Below, one piece after another: positions 1 through 7,180 of a DNA stretch of 23,526 nt. The notes beneath the pieces were generated by a model. The model saw nothing but the letters and a program-made list of their open reading frames with translations, was not told the DNA's origin and made no database searches. Made by a program: the position numbers and the translations under genes. The stretch is from an uncultured Oscillospiraceae bacterium (GTDB lineage Bacteria > Bacillota > Clostridia > Oscillospirales > Ruminococcaceae): assembly GCA_905212515.1 (NCBI GenBank), contig CAJMEU010000027.1, positions 1-23,526 on the forward strand, read 5' to 3'. Positions within the stretch are counted from its first letter, which is position 1. Every line of letters begins with the position of its first letter.

Positions 1-5
1 TTGTT

Positions 6-635
6 TTATTCTTGTACCGCCAGATGCTCGGCCACGCCGGCCAGCAGTTCCACGGCGCGCGCCACACCCAGTTTGCCCGAATTGATGGAAAGGTCGTAGC
101 TGTCCGCCGCGCCCCAATCGTGGTCCGCATAGAAATTGTAGTAGTTGGCGCGGCTGCGGTCCGTCTTTTTGATCAGGCTGCGGGCCGCGTCCTCCTCCAG
201 ATTGCGCACGCGGCAGATGCGCTGGATGCGCAGCTCCATGGGCGCGTGGATATAAACGCTCAGCACATCCTTGCGCCCGCGCAGAATATAGTCCGCGCAG
301 CGGCCGACGATGATGCAGGATTCCTTCTCGGCCAGGCGGCGGATGGTGTCGCTTTGGAAGGAAAACAGCCGGTCGTTCGTCAAATAAGCGTTGTAATTGC
401 TGTAGGTGACCGTGTGCCCGTGGGCCCCCGTGGACAGGGAATAAAGCAGGCTGTTGGTGGGCTTTTCGTCGGCCTGCTCGAACAGTTCGGGCAGGATGCC
501 GCTCTCCTCGGCTGCTTTTTTCAGGATCTCCTTGTCGTAGAACGGGATACCCAATTTTTCCGAAAGCCCCTGTCCGATCTCATGGCCTCCGCTGCCGAAT
601 TGTCTGCCGATACAAATGACCAAGTGACCATCCAT
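6..635 (-). CDS. Cytidylate kinase-like P-loop protein
   Basis: A 209-residue protein of the cytidylate-kinase-like family, which is common in Firmicutes and usually encoded apart from the essential cmk. The N-terminus shows a P-loop-type segment (GRQFGSGGHEIG, residues 10-21) followed by GIPFYDKEIL, typical of this family. IIVGRCADYIL (about residues 108-118) and the arginine-rich lid-like stretch RIQRICRVRN fit a nucleoside monophosphate kinase fold. The ATG at 635 is chosen because AAAGGAGG lies 8 nt upstream (644-651). An extended -10 promoter sits just ahead, at 684-692, so the gene is probably monocistronic. NMP kinase activity is family-level knowledge; the true substrate of this non-canonical group is uncertain, and some members are only annotated as cytidylate kinase-like. 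Confidence 0.85.
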   Translation of the reverse strand: MDGHLVICIGRQFGSGGHEIGQGLSEKLGIPFYDKEILKKAAEESGILPELFEQADEKPTNSLLYSLSTGAHGHTVTYSNYNAYLTNDRLFSFQSDTIRRLAEKESCIIVGRCADYILRGRKDVLSVYIHAPMELRIQRICRVRNLEEDAARSLIKKTDRSRANYYNFYADHDWGAADSYDLSINSGKLGVARAVELLAGVAEHLAVQE

Positions 636-683
636 ATAGCACGCCTCCTTTATCCTTTATCGGGGAACCATTCGCTATATCGA

Positions 684-692
684 TTATAGCAC
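684..692 (-). promoter_or_regulatory. Extended -10 promoter for the cytidylate-kinase-like gene
   Basis: On the minus strand TGC-TATAAT gives a perfect extended -10 element. No good -35 hexamer is present at the usual distance, because that position is taken up by the thiT terminator hairpin (693-733). Extended -10 promoters often dispense with a -35 box. Confidence 0.6.
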
Positions 693-733
693 AAAAGCGG
701 GCGCAAAGGTGAAAAAACTTTGCGCCCGCTTTT
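693..733 (-). terminator. Intrinsic terminator after thiT
   Basis: A perfect 16-bp inverted repeat (693-708 with 718-733), GC-rich in the middle with A/T ends and a 9-nt loop. It follows the thiT stop codon by 16 nt. In the minus direction the stem's own end gives the run TTTTG. The A-rich loop and flank could also let it work on the opposite strand. Confidence 0.85.
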
Positions 734-749
734 GGTTGATTTGCTGAAA

Positions 750-1307
750 TTATGCCTGCTGCGCCTCGAAGAACTGCGGCGCGGCCCGCTGCAGCAGCAC
801 GGCCGCCGTGGTGGTGAGCAGCAGCTCCGGCAGCATGTATGCGCCGTTGTACGTCAGGCCGCACAGCCGTACGGGCCGGCCGTCGGGGGCGGTGGAGAAC
901 CACACGAACACCGTGCTGAAGTAGCTGCACAAAAAGCGCAGCACGCACACGGCCGCGGTGCCCACGGCCACGCCCAGAGTGCGGTTTTTAAAGGGCTTGG
1001 CGAACACGCAGGCCAAACCTAGCAGGGTGAAGGCCAGCACATAGTCCAGCAGTACGCCCAGCCATACCCGTACCGGGGGAGCCCAAAAGCCCAGCAGCAT
1101 TTGCAAAAGGCTGTTCACAAAGCCCGTGGCCAGGCCCCACTTCACGCCGTGGCGGAAGGAGATGAGGACAAAGGGCAGCATGGACAGCAGCGTGACGCTG
1201 CCGCCGTTGGGCATCTCGAAAATTTTGATGTTCGCCAGCACGGTGCCCACGGCGATCATCAGCGCGCATTCCACCAGGGTGCGCGTGCGGGAATAGGTTT
1301 TGGTCAT
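750..1307 (-). CDS. thiT: ECF thiamine transporter substrate-binding subunit ThiT
   Basis: A 185-residue, very hydrophobic membrane protein with about six predicted helices, the usual size for an ECF S-component. GGSVTLLSMLPFVLISFRHG (near residue 35) and the late YNGAYMLPE motif match the ThiT family; the tyrosine and asparagine of that last motif contribute to the thiamine pocket in studied ThiT proteins. It would capture thiamine and work with the shared EcfA-EcfA'-EcfT energising module, which is not encoded here. The ATG at 1307 is preferred over an upstream in-frame start because AAGGAGGG (1316-1323) lies 8 nt before it, and because the longer reading frame would run through the terminator hairpin. 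The TPP riboswitch upstream independently supports the thiamine assignment. Confidence 0.93.
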   Translation of the reverse strand: MTKTYSRTRTLVECALMIAVGTVLANIKIFEMPNGGSVTLLSMLPFVLISFRHGVKWGLATGFVNSLLQMLLGFWAPPVRVWLGVLLDYVLAFTLLGLACVFAKPFKNRTLGVAVGTAAVCVLRFLCSYFSTVFVWFSTAPDGRPVRLCGLTYNGAYMLPELLLTTTAAVLLQRAAPQFFEAQQA

Positions 1308-1340
1308 GGCGATGACCCTCCTTGAAAAAATGTAACATAA

Positions 1341-1377
1341 AAACAAAAAGGCACCTGCGTTCAAAAAACACAGGTGC
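1341..1377 (-). terminator. Riboswitch-controlled intrinsic terminator in the thiT leader
   Basis: On the minus strand a 9-bp stem (1369-1377 with 1351-1359, one G-U pair) encloses a T-rich loop and is followed by CTTTTTGTTT. It lies between the TPP riboswitch and the thiT ribosome binding site. This placement is expected for transcription attenuation, where TPP binding leaves this hairpin free to form and stops transcription. Confidence 0.85.
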
Positions 1378-1396
1378 ACAAAAAATGCCTATCCTC

Positions 1397-1497
1397 AAAC
1401 TTCCTACGCCGGCATTACCCGGATCAGGTTCAAGGTGACCCAGGGCTGCTTTTTGCCCTGATCTCAGCCGGGGATGGCCCCCAGCGCCCCTGTTTTT
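1397..1497 (-). promoter_or_regulatory. TPP riboswitch (THI element)
   Basis: The minus strand carries the diagnostic THI-box segments in order: GGCTGAGATCAGGG, then ACCTTGAACCTGATCCGGGT, then AATGCCGGCGTAGGAAG. These are the conserved CUGAGA and ACCUGAUCUGGGUAAUACCAGCGUAGG blocks that bind the pyrimidine and pyrophosphate halves of TPP. P1 appears to be closed by AAAC (about 1492-1495) pairing with GTTT (1397-1400). It controls thiT through the downstream terminator. Confidence 0.96.
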
Positions 1498-1509
1498 ATG
1501 TCCGGTATG

Positions 1510-1538
1510 ATTATAGCGCGGCGCCGCACGGCTGTCAA
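1510..1538 (-). promoter_or_regulatory. Consensus sigma-A promoter for the thiT leader
   Basis: On the minus strand TTGACA (1533-1538) and TATAAT (1510-1515) are separated by exactly 17 nt, a perfect consensus vegetative promoter. Transcription would start near 1503, a few bases ahead of the TPP riboswitch. Confidence 0.9.
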
Positions 1539-1566
1539 GTAATCTTTCCTCACTTTTTGAAGCTAG

Positions 1567-2348
1567 TTATTTGGTTTGGAAAAATCTTTGAATTCGCATG
1601 TTCCTTTGTTCCACAAATACCAACATATTTTCGATCCATTGTAGATAGTCCCAGACCGTTTGCGGCAAGGGGACACGGGTGAAATCACCGTTTCCAAGCC
1701 AGAAGGTCACTGCGGTATAGTTGGTAGAGACACAATCTTGGAGAAAGAAAAAATTTACATAACCTTCAAAATCGACAAAAAGGTCAAAAACTTTTTATCT
1801 CGAAGCAGCGCATCGTACAAAGGGCTAGTCTCATGGTTATAGTATCTTCTAATACATTCCCGTGTTAAATCCCATCGATCCTTGGTAAAAGGATTAATCC
1901 CCCGGGATTGATTGATGCCACCGGGCCGTTTTGGGAAAATAATCATCCCACCGATGGTATACATTTTCCTTAAATAGTTCTCTACAAAGGTCCTATAATC
2001 CGGAACAACTTGTTGTACTTGTTCCAGCATAAAGCTATAGCGTTTATAGCGAAAACTTGCTGTAATAGAATCACTGCCAAATCGAAAATCATTCACAGTC
2101 AAATAATTTTTTCCTGTTCCCGCTGTTAAATCTAAAAATTGTCCGTTCGGCAAAAGCCTGCTCCATAGAAGTTGATGATATCTTTGTAAAGTTTTACTTT
2201 TTATATCAGGATCATTTTTGCCGCTACCTTGACCACATTTATGGTTCCAGAAGCCATCCCATTAATATGGGGTATCAGTTGTAAAATCATAATGAACTTC
2301 TATTTGATTTGATTTCAAAAATTCCACTGATAATAATCTCCACGGCAT
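1567..2348 (-). pseudogene. Broken DUF6994-like gene (nonsense plus frameshift)
   Basis: I read one decayed gene of about 260 codons. From the ATG at 2348, 28 codons run to HYDFTTDTPY and then TAA (2262-2264). The same frame resumes with WDGFWNHKCGQGSGKNDPD, continues through LQRYHQLLWSRLLPNGQF, IIFPKRPGGINQSRG and DLTRECIRRYYN, and reaches DALLRDKKF. There one base is missing in the AAAAA/TTTTT runs (1786-1796), and the frame ends at 1755. In the shifted frame the protein plainly continues (DLFVDFEGYVNFFFLQD, FWLGNGDF, LPQTVWDYLQWIE) to TAA at 1567-1569. The layout (FDF near the start, LW-SR-LP, IIFPKR, RFDLTLECIRRYY) recalls DUF6994, a family of unknown function. No ribosome binding site precedes the ATG. 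The region is far richer in A/T than its neighbours, which suggests horizontal acquisition. Two lesions make a single sequencing error unlikely. Confidence 0.8.
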
Positions 2349-2412
2349 TCTTAGGTTTTGGACGATTAAAATAAAATGTCAAAAATGAGCGCTTTCAAAA
2401 AAGATAAAAACA

Positions 2413-2736
2413 TTATCGCCACAAGCCCTGCAGCCACTCCACGGCGAACACCGCCCCACAGGCGGCCAGGGCCACGGGCAGAAGCTGGGCGCCCTTGCAG
2501 GCCAGCAGCACGGCCACCGCGAAGCCCACGGCCGCCGAGAGGACGCTGCCCGTGCTCTCAAAGATGGCGGGCACGGTCATCACGGCCAGCACCGCGTAAG
2601 GCACGTAAAAGAGGAAACTTTTGATAAAACGGCTTTTCAGCTTCTTGCGCAGCAGCACCAGGGGCAGCATGCGGATGAGGTACGTCACGCCGGCCATCAC
2701 CAGGATGTACAGCCAGATGGTCTTTGCGTCCGTCAC
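2413..2736 (-). CDS. azlD: AzlD family branched-chain amino acid transport subunit
   Basis: A 107-residue protein with about four hydrophobic segments, the usual AzlD size. LYILVMAGVTYLIRMLPLVL near the N-terminus is the typical family signature (WxxIxxMxxxTYxxRxLPxLL). It starts at a GTG whose last two bases belong to the azlC TGA stop (GTGA overlap), so it is translationally coupled to azlC. AzlC and AzlD together form an exporter of branched-chain amino acids and analogues such as 4-azaleucine in Bacillus subtilis; the substrate here is inferred from the family only. Downstream lies the AT-rich pseudogene. Confidence 0.9.
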   Translation of the reverse strand: MTDAKTIWLYILVMAGVTYLIRMLPLVLLRKKLKSRFIKSFLFYVPYAVLAVMTVPAIFESTGSVLSAAVGFAVAVLLACKGAQLLPVALAACGAVFAVEWLQGLWR

Positions 2737-3458
2737 GGGGCCACCTCCTCTTCTTCGCGCACCGGGGCGAAGAGGGCGCCCGCGCCGGCCGCCACCAGCG
2801 TGCACAAAATGATGGCAAACCCGCTGGACACCTGCCGCAGGCCGGGCAGATAGTGCATGCCGCAGCTGAGGGCCACGGCCAGGGCCACCACGCCCAGCAC
2901 GGCGCGGCTTTGCCGGGCCACGGGCACCACAATGGCCACGAACATGCCGTAGATGGCGATGGACAGCGCGCTGCGCACGGCGGCCGGCAGAAAGCCCGAG
3001 GCCACGGCGCCGCACAGCGTGCCCAGCGCCCAGCCGATGTAAGGCGCGATCATCAGCCCGTAGCTGTAGCGGCGGCCCACCTCGCCCTTCTGCGTCGTGC
3101 TCACGGCGAAAATCTCGTCCGTCACGGCGAAGCTGATGAAAACCCGGTCCCAAAGGGTGACGTTCGGCGCCATCTTTTGGGATAAGGAAAGGCTCATCAG
3201 GGCGTAGCGCAGGTTAATGACAAGCTGGGTCAGGGCCATTTCCAGCAAAGAACCCAGGGTGAAAATCAGCGTCAGCCCCGCGAACTGGCCGGCGCTGGTG
3301 AGGTTCGTCATGCTGATGGCACATGCGGCCCACACATGAAACCCGCCGGTAACGGCCATCATGCCGAAGGTGACCGACACGGACAGATACCCCAGGCCAA
3401 TGGGCACGCCGTCCCGCAAACCGGCCAAAAATGAATTTTGCACGGGAGCAGAATGCAA
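2733..3458 (-). CDS. azlC: AzlC family branched-chain amino acid permease
   Basis: A 241-residue integral membrane protein matching AzlC in length. The N-terminal FLAGLRDGVPIGLGYLSVSV and the central NLRYALMSLSLSQKM and FAVTDEIFAV stretches are characteristic of the family (GxxxxxPxxxGxxPxGxxFG; NxRxxLxxxxl; DExFA). The start is a TTG (3456-3458), chosen because AAAGGAG (3467-3473) lies 8 nt upstream and no in-frame ATG fits that site. It is co-translated with azlD. A hairpin terminator for the preceding lipoprotein gene sits immediately upstream, so either read-through or a weak promoter inside that region must drive the pair. Confidence 0.9.
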   Translation of the reverse strand: MHSAPVQNSFLAGLRDGVPIGLGYLSVSVTFGMMAVTGGFHVWAACAISMTNLTSAGQFAGLTLIFTLGSLLEMALTQLVINLRYALMSLSLSQKMAPNVTLWDRVFISFAVTDEIFAVSTTQKGEVGRRYSYGLMIAPYIGWALGTLCGAVASGFLPAAVRSALSIAIYGMFVAIVVPVARQSRAVLGVVALAVALSCGMHYLPGLRQVSSGFAIILCTLVAAGAGALFAPVREEEEVAP

Positions 3459-3484
3459 AGCGAAAACTCCTTTGATAGAAAATA

Positions 3485-3514
3485 CCCCATCCGGGCCGTT
3501 GCCGGCGGATGGGG
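3485..3514 (-). terminator. Hairpin terminator after the DUF3887-like lipoprotein gene
   Basis: A 9-bp perfect stem (CCCCATCCG with CGGATGGGG) around a 12-nt GC-rich loop. On the minus strand it is followed by TATTTTCTAT, a weak U-tract. It may be only partly efficient, since azlC starts 27 nt further on. Confidence 0.65.
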
Positions 3515-3531
3515 AAGCGCGGGGCGCCGCC

Positions 3532-3924
3532 TTATTTCATGAACAAGCCGCCCAATTGGTAATCCGTGGTATAGCTGAGGGTGAAGGTGAGGCTGCCGTT
3601 TTCGAACTTGGCCTGGGCCACGTCCACGGCGTAGCCGTCCTTGGCCACCAGCGAGTGCTTTTCGATCTTCACCAGCGCGCCCAGCTGGTCGGCCGTGGGC
3701 TGCCAGGTGGCCGCCCACTCCTCGGCGGTCATGGCGTCTTTCAGGGTGTCGTCCATGGTGTCTATCAGCGCTTCGTAATCCCGGGCGTCCAGCTGTTTCA
3801 CCGTGGCCTCGGCGGCGGCCTTCACCTTTTCTTCCTCCATGCCCTCTGGCACTTTGGCGCCGCAGGCGGCCAGCAGCAGGGTCAGGCAAAGCGCGGCGCA
3901 CAGCAATGAAACGATTTTTTTCAT
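3532..3924 (-). CDS. DUF3887-like lipoprotein
   Basis: A 130-residue predicted lipoprotein. The signal peptide MKKIVSLLCAALCLTLLLAAC ends in a lipobox (LAAC) with the lipidated cysteine at residue 21, so the mature protein should be anchored on the outer face of the membrane. The rest (AAEATVKQLDARDYEALIDT, then the closing TFTLSYTTDYQLGGLFMK) resembles DUF3887, a small NTF2-like cone fold that often fronts other domains. No catalytic residues are evident. The start lies 3 nt after the nth stop codon, and its ribosome binding site (AAAGGAG) overlaps the nth 3' end, so it is likely translated from the nth transcript. The link to DNA repair is probably only transcriptional. Confidence 0.75.
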   Translation of the reverse strand: MKKIVSLLCAALCLTLLLAACGAKVPEGMEEEKVKAAAEATVKQLDARDYEALIDTMDDTLKDAMTAEEWAATWQPTADQLGALVKIEKHSLVAKDGYAVDVAQAKFENGSLTFTLSYTTDYQLGGLFMK

Positions 3925-3927
3925 AGC

Positions 3928-4584
3928 TTATTTCTCCTTTTGTTCAGCCAATACTTTTTTTGCCGTGGGGCACAGGGCCGCCAGGCAGCATACGTCGCAC
4001 ATGGCCTTGCGGGCCGTGCACACCACGCGGCCATGCAGCACACAGCGGTGGCAGAAGTCGTTGCTCTCCTCGGGCGGCAGCACCTTCACCAAGGCTTTTT
4101 CCACTTTCACCGGGTCAGTGCAGTCCTTGACGAACCCCAGGCGGTTGGCCATGCGGATGCAATGGGTGTCGGCCACCACCGCCGGCAGATGGAAGATATC
4201 GCCGCGGATCAGGTTGGCGCTTTTGCGGCCCACGCCGGGCAGCTTCAGCAGGTCCTCCATGGACTGGGGCACCTGGCCGCCGAAATCCCGCAGCAGCATG
4301 TTGGCCATGCCGTCCAGGTCCCGCGCCTTGCTGTGGCCCAGCCCGCAGGGCTTGATGATGGCCTCGATGGCCTGCGGCCCCGCGGCGGCCAGCGTCTCCA
4401 GGCTGGGATACTGGGCGAACAGGGCATTGGTGACGAAGTTTACCCGGGCATCGGTGCATTGGGCGCTGAGGCGCACGCTCACCAGCAGCTGCCAGGCGTC
4501 CTCATAGGTCAGGCTGCACTCAGCCAGCGGATATTCCTTTTTGAACAGCTCCACGATCTCGCGGGTATCCTGTTTGGTGCGCAT
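3928..4584 (-). CDS. nth: Endonuclease III
   Basis: A 218-residue base-excision-repair glycosylase and AP-lyase that removes oxidised pyrimidines. It shows the whole set of family landmarks: LSAQCTDARVN (39-49), the helix-hairpin-helix LPGVGRKSAN with catalytic Lys121, and VADTHCIR with catalytic Asp139. The C-terminal [4Fe-4S] loop has Cys189, 196, 199 and 205 with the exact C-x6-C-x2-C-x5-C spacing. The ATG at 4584 is supported by GGAAGGAG about 8 nt upstream. The upstream in-frame extension is rejected because it crosses the promoter region. Transcribed divergently from glyA. Confidence 0.97.
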   Translation of the reverse strand: MRTKQDTREIVELFKKEYPLAECSLTYEDAWQLLVSVRLSAQCTDARVNFVTNALFAQYPSLETLAAAGPQAIEAIIKPCGLGHSKARDLDGMANMLLRDFGGQVPQSMEDLLKLPGVGRKSANLIRGDIFHLPAVVADTHCIRMANRLGFVKDCTDPVKVEKALVKVLPPEESNDFCHRCVLHGRVVCTARKAMCDVCCLAALCPTAKKVLAEQKEK

Positions 4585-4618
4585 GGGACCGGCTCCTTCC
4601 AAATCTGTCAAATTGACT

Positions 4619-4647
4619 ATTATAATAGCACAAAATCCCCTTGTGCA
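4619..4647 (-). promoter_or_regulatory. Promoter for nth
   Basis: Minus-strand TATAAT (4619-4624) is preceded at 17 nt by TGCACA (4642-4647, 4 of 6 matches to TTGACA). The -35 overlaps the 10-bp palindrome TTGTGCACAA (4641-4650), which also holds the glyA -35. Confidence 0.6.
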
Positions 4648-4669
4648 CAAGCTGGATTTGATGTATACT
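4641..4669 (+). promoter_or_regulatory. Promoter for glyA
   Basis: TTGTGC (4641-4646) and TATACT (4664-4669) are spaced by 17 nt. The start would be near 4676, giving a very short leader of about 28 nt to the glyA ATG. The -35 is part of the palindrome TTGTGCACAA shared with the nth promoter. Confidence 0.65.
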
Positions 4670-4703
4670 GAATGCATTGCAGACCACAAGATATAGGAGG
4701 GGA

Positions 4704-5960
<1,257 letters not shown>

Positions 5961-6033
5961 GGCGGCCGCGCGCTGACCATACTGGCAAATACGGGCATCC
6001 CGTTTGCAAATACTGAAAAAAGGAGAAATACCC

Positions 6034-6192
6034 ATGAAACAATATGTTTGCACCGTGTGCGGCTATATCTACGACGAGGCCGTGGGCGACCCTGACAACG
6101 GCGTGGCCGCCGGCACCCTATGGGCCGACGTGCCCGAGGATTGGGTGTGCCCCCTGTGCGGCGTGGGCAAGGACCAGTTCGAGGAGCAGTAA
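6034..6192 (+). CDS. Rubredoxin
   Basis: A 52-residue one-iron electron carrier. Both iron-binding knuckles are intact: VCTVCGYIYDEAVGD near the N-terminus and VCPLCGVGKDQF near the C-terminus, giving the four CxxC cysteines. The length and the central GxxxPGTxWxDxPxDW-like segment (here AGTLWADVPEDW) are standard. It typically passes electrons to oxygen- or superoxide-detoxifying enzymes in anaerobes; no such partner is adjacent. AAGGAG lies 8 nt before the ATG. An imperfect hairpin (5987-6009) sits in the short gap behind glyA. Confidence 0.97.
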   Translation: MKQYVCTVCGYIYDEAVGDPDNGVAAGTLWADVPEDWVCPLCGVGKDQFEEQ

Positions 6193-6204
6193 GCGTTTGG
6201 TGGA

Positions 6205-6237
6205 AAAAAGGGGCTTTGCAGGGCAAGGCCCCTTTTT
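6205..6237 (+). terminator. Intrinsic terminator after rubredoxin
   Basis: AAAAAGGGGC pairs with GCCCCTTTTT around a 13-nt loop. The T-run is part of the stem, so it looks usable on both strands. It closes the glyA-rubredoxin unit. Confidence 0.85.
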
Positions 6238-6261
6238 CCGTACGATGATCCGTGGAATGGA

Positions 6262-6291
6262 TTGTAAAAGGCCCGTCTCCCGTTGTATAAT
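6262..6291 (+). promoter_or_regulatory. Promoter for the esterase gene
   Basis: TTGTAA (6262-6267), an 18-nt spacer, and a perfect TATAAT (6286-6291). The start would be near 6298, about 29 nt ahead of the TTG initiation codon. Confidence 0.75.
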
Positions 6292-6326
6292 GTAAAGGAA
6301 TCGGAAAGAAAAAGGAGGAATCCCCT

Positions 6327-7079
6327 TTGGCATATTTGACCTGTGCGCTGAAAAGCCAAGTGATGCAGACCACGGTGAACCTGCACCTGTATCTCCCCAA
6401 CGACCTGCCCGTGGCCGTGGGCAACCGGCCCAAGGCGGTGCTGACGCTGCTGCACGGCTTTTCCAACAGCGGTGAGGATTGGTTCCAGATGTCCGCCGCC
6501 GCCCGCTATGCGGCCGACAACGGCCTGGTGCTGGTGGCGCCGGACTGCGGCAACAGCTTCTACCACAATATGATGTACGGCGGCGCTTACCGCACGTTCC
6601 TCATCGAGGAACTGCCCATCCTGCTGAACGACATCTTCAAGCTGCCCCAGGGCCGGGATAAAAACTTCATCGCCGGCCTGTCCATGGGCGGTTACGGCGC
6701 CTTGTACTTAGGCTTGACGCGGCCCGATGTGTACGGCGGCTGCGCCAGCTTTTCCGGCGCGGTGGACCTGGCGATGATGCTGAAGGACCCCGCCGCCCCC
6801 GGCCTGCGGGAAGTGTTCGCGCCCGTGCTGGGCGACAGCCTGGCCCTGCCCAAAACCAGCGACCTGCGCGAGATCGTGCGCAAATGCGCGGCCCTGCCCG
6901 CGGAAAAGCAGCCCCGGATCCTGCTCACCAACGGCCTGCAGGACCGCGAGCCCTACGGCATCCTGGAGCAGAACAACGCCTTCCATAAGGTGTGCAGCGG
7001 CCTGCATCTGGCCCATTACCGCCGCCTGCAGTGGAACGGCGTGCACGAATGGAATTTCTGGGACCGCAGCCTTGTGTAA
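6327..7079 (+). CDS. Esterase D-like alpha/beta hydrolase, C-terminally shortened
   Basis: A 250-residue alpha/beta hydrolase of the esterase D / S-formylglutathione-hydrolase-like group (putative esterase family), which cleaves small acyl esters. The triad is visible: Ser119 in GLSMGGYGA, a likely Asp206 in NGLQDREPYG, and His240 in GVHEWNFWD. LLHGFSNSGEDW (41-52) gives the oxyanion region. The start is the TTG at 6327, because AGGAGG (6313-6318) lies 8 nt upstream. Translation stops at TAA (7077-7079), but the same frame continues for 26 sensible codons (starting AIDYFLQNNYANKKLGDW) to TGA at 7158-7160. The gene therefore seems to have lost its C-terminal helix to a nonsense change. All triad residues precede the stop, so activity may survive. 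No signal peptide is seen; the substrate is unknown. Confidence 0.88.
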   Translation: MAYLTCALKSQVMQTTVNLHLYLPNDLPVAVGNRPKAVLTLLHGFSNSGEDWFQMSAAARYAADNGLVLVAPDCGNSFYHNMMYGGAYRTFLIEELPILLNDIFKLPQGRDKNFIAGLSMGGYGALYLGLTRPDVYGGCASFSGAVDLAMMLKDPAAPGLREVFAPVLGDSLALPKTSDLREIVRKCAALPAEKQPRILLTNGLQDREPYGILEQNNAFHKVCSGLHLAHYRRLQWNGVHEWNFWDRSLV

Positions 7080-7160
7080 GCCATCGATTATTTTTTGCAG
7101 AACAACTATGCCAATAAGAAATTGGGCGACTGGCGCTCCAGCGCTGTGGCGTCCGAGTGA
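7080..7160 (+). pseudogene. Detached C-terminal coding tail of the esterase
   Basis: These 26 codons plus TGA follow the esterase stop in the same frame. They read as an amphipathic end (AIDYFLQNNYANKKLGDWRS), as expected after the HEWNFWD motif in this family. The rarA ribosome binding site begins 6 nt after the TGA, as would be expected if the TGA were the original gene end. Confidence 0.7.
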
Positions 7161-7180
7161 CGATCAAAGGAGACAAAGCA

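Noticed and set aside
1374..1842. Short plus-strand frames over the riboswitch and pseudogene
   Set aside because: They run across the TPP riboswitch or antisense to the decayed gene, have no ribosome binding site, and show no recognisable product.
5987..6009. Hairpin between glyA and rubredoxin as a terminator
   Set aside because: The stem is bulged and no T-run follows, so termination is not supported.
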